A DNA stretch of 64,000 nt. Origin: Selaginella moellendorffii. Taxonomy: Eukaryota > Streptophyta > Lycopodiopsida > Selaginellales > Selaginellaceae. Under the pieces are notes generated by a model, which saw nothing but the letters and a program-made list of their open reading frames with translations, was not told the origin of the DNA and searched no databases. Every line of letters starts with the position of its first letter. The first letter of the stretch is position 1. Shown here piece after piece: positions 60,606 to 64,000 of the stretch. The position numbers and the translations under genes were made by a program. The stretch spans positions 324,240 through 388,239 of the forward strand of contig NW_003314377.1 of the NCBI RefSeq assembly GCF_000143415.4, written 5' to 3'.

Positions 60606-61584
60606 CTTACAAGTTCATGCTCGTAAATGGAAATTGAAAGCCACAACTTTCCCAAGAGCTTTGCTCTTTTGACACCCTACTATTTATGTTGAACTTAATT
60701 GAAAGCAAATTAAATTTACTAAATGTCAATTTTAACATGTAGTGTAATTCTTTGTCATGTAATTCTCAACATATGATGTAATTCTCTGTCATGTAATTCT
60801 CAATATATAATATAATTCTGTTATCTTTGATTACTTACAACTACCTAGTCTCTAGAGGGTGGTACAATGAGAATTGTTATTTGTTCTATTTGATGCTAAA
60901 TTTAATAAATCTTTATAATACATCCTAACATATTAAAATGTCAAAGCCACAAAAGTGTGCAATATTCCTGCCCAATAGTTAAAAGATAAATTACCCCATA
61001 TAGAAAAAGAAATAGAATCACTTTGCAAAAACAGAAAAAATGTGTGTGTTAAGAGGGCTAAAATCACATTGCATTTAGTGTTAGAGCATTGTAAGAAAAT
61101 TCAAAACTTATTTGCTAATGGGCTCTTTGGTTTTAAATATATGAGAATGGTAAGCAAAATTCCCAACTTCACTAAGGGCATTCCTAGTTATAATAAATTT
61201 TCTTATTATTTAGTAATATCTTTTCAGGCTACTATCAATTTTACTAAGAGGTTCTGATCTCTTTTGTGGTTAAAAGACTTGAATCAATTCATTATGAAAT
61301 TTTTGCATAGACTATGCAATTCATTCTTTTATTTTCCTTCACCTTGCTGTAAATAATGTTCACATTGAGCATGTCCAGTAACTATGACAATTCAAATGAT
61401 CACCTTTATTTTATAGCACATGCTGTCAAACACATTGTATGCATCCCTGCATTTTCCATAAATTTTCCACTTAAAGAGAAAAATCCAACCCATAACCGAC
61501 TACAACTTATAAATGTGATTATCAGTTCAAAGAACTTCAAGAGAAAAACAAGCATCTAAAGCCATGAGAAGGTGATCTTTTTTT
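60606..61584. other. Older relic of the same TRIM family and AT-rich spacer
   Basis: Positions 60606-60835 resemble the internal part of the TRIM (CAAGTTCATGCTCG, GACACCCTACT, AACATGTAGTGTAATTC) in diverged form, showing that the complete copy inserted into an older relative. From 60836 to 61584 only short frames without motifs appear. Confidence 0.5.
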
Positions 61585-62042
61585 ATCTTAGGCCTGCATT
61601 TTGCTCTATCAGAAATGCATATTGCAACTTTCCATGCCAAGTATATGTGCTAAATGACAATCGTCCAAGGCTCACACTAAAACATAATTGCACTTCAAGA
61701 CTATTGCTCAACTAATAAGAACCCTTCCAGACACAAGTATGCATAGAGGTGGATTGCTTGCTTACCACACTCATGCGACACATAGACAGTGATCATCGTG
61801 TTTCATCCCGCTCAATCAAATGCATCTCAATAAGCCCACACTTTCCATACATATAAACTCAACTACTAGAAAGAATTCAAGCACAGATTTACTTGCCCTT
61901 GGAGAGAATCTCCCAGCACAGTGCAAACACCCATGGCCTTCAGAAGAGTGATCTCATTGCCCTCCATGCCTCCAAGGGTGCGAACTCTTACTCCAAGTAC
62001 GTTTCTCAGTGGTCAAGGCTTTTGAGAGGTAAAATCGAACCC

Positions 62043-62777
62043 TATCCTACTTTTGCCCTTTCTTTTGTCGATCTTCCAGCTCGTAAGTCCTCAAATCCCG
62101 AAACGATGATGAAAGAATCGCTTGGAACAGGTCCGGAAGTTTTGAATCAAAGAAATGGCAAGGGCGATGGAACAACGAGCGCTGGGGCGTGGGCGATCCG
62201 ATCGCGCAGCTCGCCGCCAAGCCCGCTTGCAACTACAAGTAGTGTCTATCTGGAGCTGGAGGAGAGCTTGGCGAAGCACTTGGCTGGAGATCTCAGCGAA
62301 GAAACAGGCATCAACTTCGCGGACAGTCGTGTTTTCAGTCTCAGCCCTGCTCCAAGTCGGGTGTTCGCGTCCTCCTCAGGCTCTCTTTTGCTGGCACACA
62401 CAGCGAGCTTGATCTCGGCATCACTTGGACAGCCCCGGTGGATTGGTCTCCGGCTCGGGCTCAGTTCTACACAAGCTGGTACTTGGCTGGCAGCGGGAAT
62501 GCAAGGGGATCCATCGTGATTTCGTTTCGGGCAAATGATGGTTCTTCCCGGGACTGTTGCTCTCCAGGCATCGAGGCAGCCGAGGATGATACCGAGGTAT
62601 GTTCGTTTGAATGGCCACACGCTACAGGTTTCGTTGGATTGCCAAAACGTGGAGTTTTGGGACTGATGAGATTCACACCAGCAGAAGATCGCAAAGCTCC
62701 TGCGGCTGTGGAGATTTCTCAGCGAGTTTCTATTGCAACCCAGGCCATAACTCTTGACGATCTATTACCACGATGAT
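62043..62777 (+). pseudogene. Broken PIG-T copy in segment B
   Basis: The plus strand matches the end of PIG-T exon 1, intron 1 and parts of exon 2. A large deletion joins CTCGCCGCCAAG directly to CCCGCTTGCAACTAC. The last 112 codons differ from copy A by a single residue, showing a recent common origin or gene conversion. Confidence 0.85.
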
Positions 62778-62898
62778 CGATTCACAACCCAAGAGGGGGC
62801 TTTGCCAAGGACGAAACGCCGAGCAGCACGAATGCGGGGGATAATCTCGTCTGGTGGGCGATCTAACAAAAACGCCATGGATTTCGCAAAGACCCCTG

Positions 62899-63190
62899 TC
62901 ATATGGTTCAAGTACATGGTATGATTTTTTTATTACGGGAACCCGGTTGCCGAGATGATGGCTATCAGGTAAGTGTAGAGGTAAACCGTTGTAGAAGACC
63001 CGGGTTCGATGCCGAAGGGTCCACTCAACAAGGACTTTTATGCAAAAATTTTCCTAAATAAGGAGCCATTATTCTGGTTCGCCGGCTCACAAAAACAGCT
63101 TAGACCAGTCATTTAGGACATCGGTCTCCCAAAACAAACGTTTCGGGTTCGATTCTCTTCCCGATATTTGTAAATACCAAATACTGAATC
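62899..63190 (+). mobile_element. Dimeric tRNA-like SINE, copy 4
   Basis: The unit appears here in plus orientation: GATGGCTATCAGGTAAG, GGGTTCGATGCC, then AGCTTAGACCAGTCATTTAG and GGGTTCGATTC. It is part of duplicated segment B and nearly identical to copy 3. Confidence 0.6.
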
Positions 63191-63201
63191 ATCGTCGATC
63201 A

Positions 63202-63345
63202 TCAATGCGGATGCTCTGGCATCGCGACGCTGGAGTTGCGCAGATTGACGTGGGCAAGCTGGAGACTGCGGCGGCTGTGATAATCCATTTCCTGGCCTAT
63301 CGGCGCAGCGGCGGCTCCAGCCCTGGCAGCTGATTCTCTTGTCTC
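63202..63345 (+). pseudogene. ANGUSTIFOLIA exon 1 fragment in copy B
   Basis: Counterpart of 37383-37530, in reverse. It has the same internal gaps relative to the intact exon, so both derive from one rearranged ancestor. Confidence 0.75.
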
Positions 63346-64000
63346 GTCTGATTCCATTGACAAGACATGATCGATCGCAGGCGCTCCTCCTCCTCCTCGC
63401 AGTGTAGCTTTCTCGACGCTGACCTTGTGTTTGGCGCCCTGGCGGCGGGATACGTTTTCAGGGACCAAGGTTGAGAGGTATGAACTTCCAGAGAAGTAGA
63501 CTTTGTAAGCTTTCGGTGTGATCTTTCCAGGTTCAGGGCTGTGCTTGGAGCATCGACGCCACACATTCACCATCCATTCCTGTCACGAACAGGCAATTCC
63601 ATCCTCAGGCAGCTCAAGTGGACGAAGTTCTCCATGTGCCTGGTGGGTTTGGGGGAATCAAACAAGCCCGCTTTTTCTCGGAGAGACTGCCGTCCTGCCC
63701 GAGCTTGATACTCCTCCCGATTTTAGCACCCAAAAATCACCCCGATTCTTGAGACGCATCAAGGATATTTACTAGCCAGACTTCCATGGTGTCTACATGA
63801 AAGGTTTATGCGAAGGAGGACGCCACCCTCACTGTCAGAGCGTGGTCGAGGCTTTTGACAAGCGCCAAAGGGGTGATTACAGTTCCCCCGCATTGATCTG
63901 CCACAGGAAAACTAAATCTCTCGTGCCTCTTGATTATTGCTAGATGGTGCAGAACTACCACTTTCTGTTCTGTCTGGAAGCGTCCCAGTTGTCACCGCAC

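Larger units (their letters stand above)
61585..64000 (-). repeat. Chimeric segmental duplication, copy B (inverted, cut by window end)
   Basis: Reverse complement of 36797-39735. Reading inward from the window end it has the unidentified coding-like pieces with an extra ~100 bases near 63795-63900, the ANGUSTIFOLIA fragment, the SINE, the spacer and the broken PIG-T. About 500 bases of PIG-T present in copy A are missing here at 62222. The last bases of the window still match copy A, so the duplication continues beyond it. Confidence 0.85.

Noticed and set aside
62930-63180. Functional tRNA genes
   Set aside because: T-arm words are good, but acceptor and anticodon stems do not pair into a full cloverleaf, and the unit is repeated with shared flanks, so a SINE is the better reading.

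Overview
This is nuclear DNA of a plant with very compact genes. Introns are mostly 50-70 bases, neighbouring genes sit 130-350 bases apart, and a chloroplast flavodiiron protein is present, a family that flowering plants have lost. The window also has a BAHD acyltransferase, a CONSTANS-like factor and an ANGUSTIFOLIA gene. Together these point to a seedless vascular plant, most likely a spikemoss such as Selaginella. That identification is an inference from gene content and intron size, not from a database match.

Layout. 1-2330 is the decayed 3' half of a Ty3/gypsy element. 3488-32712 is a gene-dense island. In order it holds phosphoserine aminotransferase (-), flavodiiron protein B (-), 60S P1 (+), an EF-hand protein (+), a BAHD acyltransferase (+), a LysM protein (+), a SNF2-RING helicase (+), an STK16-type kinase (-), ABCE1/RLI (+), an SDR (+), a CONSTANS-like gene (+), ANGUSTIFOLIA (-) and PIG-T (+). 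Most are housekeeping genes: serine synthesis, photosynthetic electron flow, translation and ribosome recycling, chromatin, GPI anchoring. Two pairs, FLVB/P1 and kinase/ABCE, share divergent promoters of about 150 bases. 32713-36800 is AT-rich with a Ty1/copia remnant.

From 36800 to 64000 the window is repeat-built. Two nearly identical copies of a chimeric segment, carrying pieces of ANGUSTIFOLIA, a dimeric tRNA-like SINE and PIG-T, lie in inverted orientation at 36797-39735 and 61585-64000. The second copy runs off the window. Between them are a large element with unequal long direct repeats (41766-49644), a gypsy element on the minus strand split into 57445-58868 and 49723-50316, and a complete 595-base TRIM element with a perfect 5-base target duplication (60006-60600).

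The most striking locus is 50317-57444, a 7.1-kb segment inserted inside the gypsy reverse transcriptase. It carries one long, intact-looking multi-exon gene (52324-57123). The gene encodes a helical N-terminal domain, a DUF4384-like beta domain, a long TPR array and a C-terminal CHAT caspase-like protease with both catalytic residues. The same segment ends in an alpha-tubulin C-terminal exon and holds a Mutator-like transposase fragment. A TPR-CHAT protease with signalling-type N-terminal domains in a land plant, sitting on a mobile-looking segment, is the best candidate here for an undescribed system.
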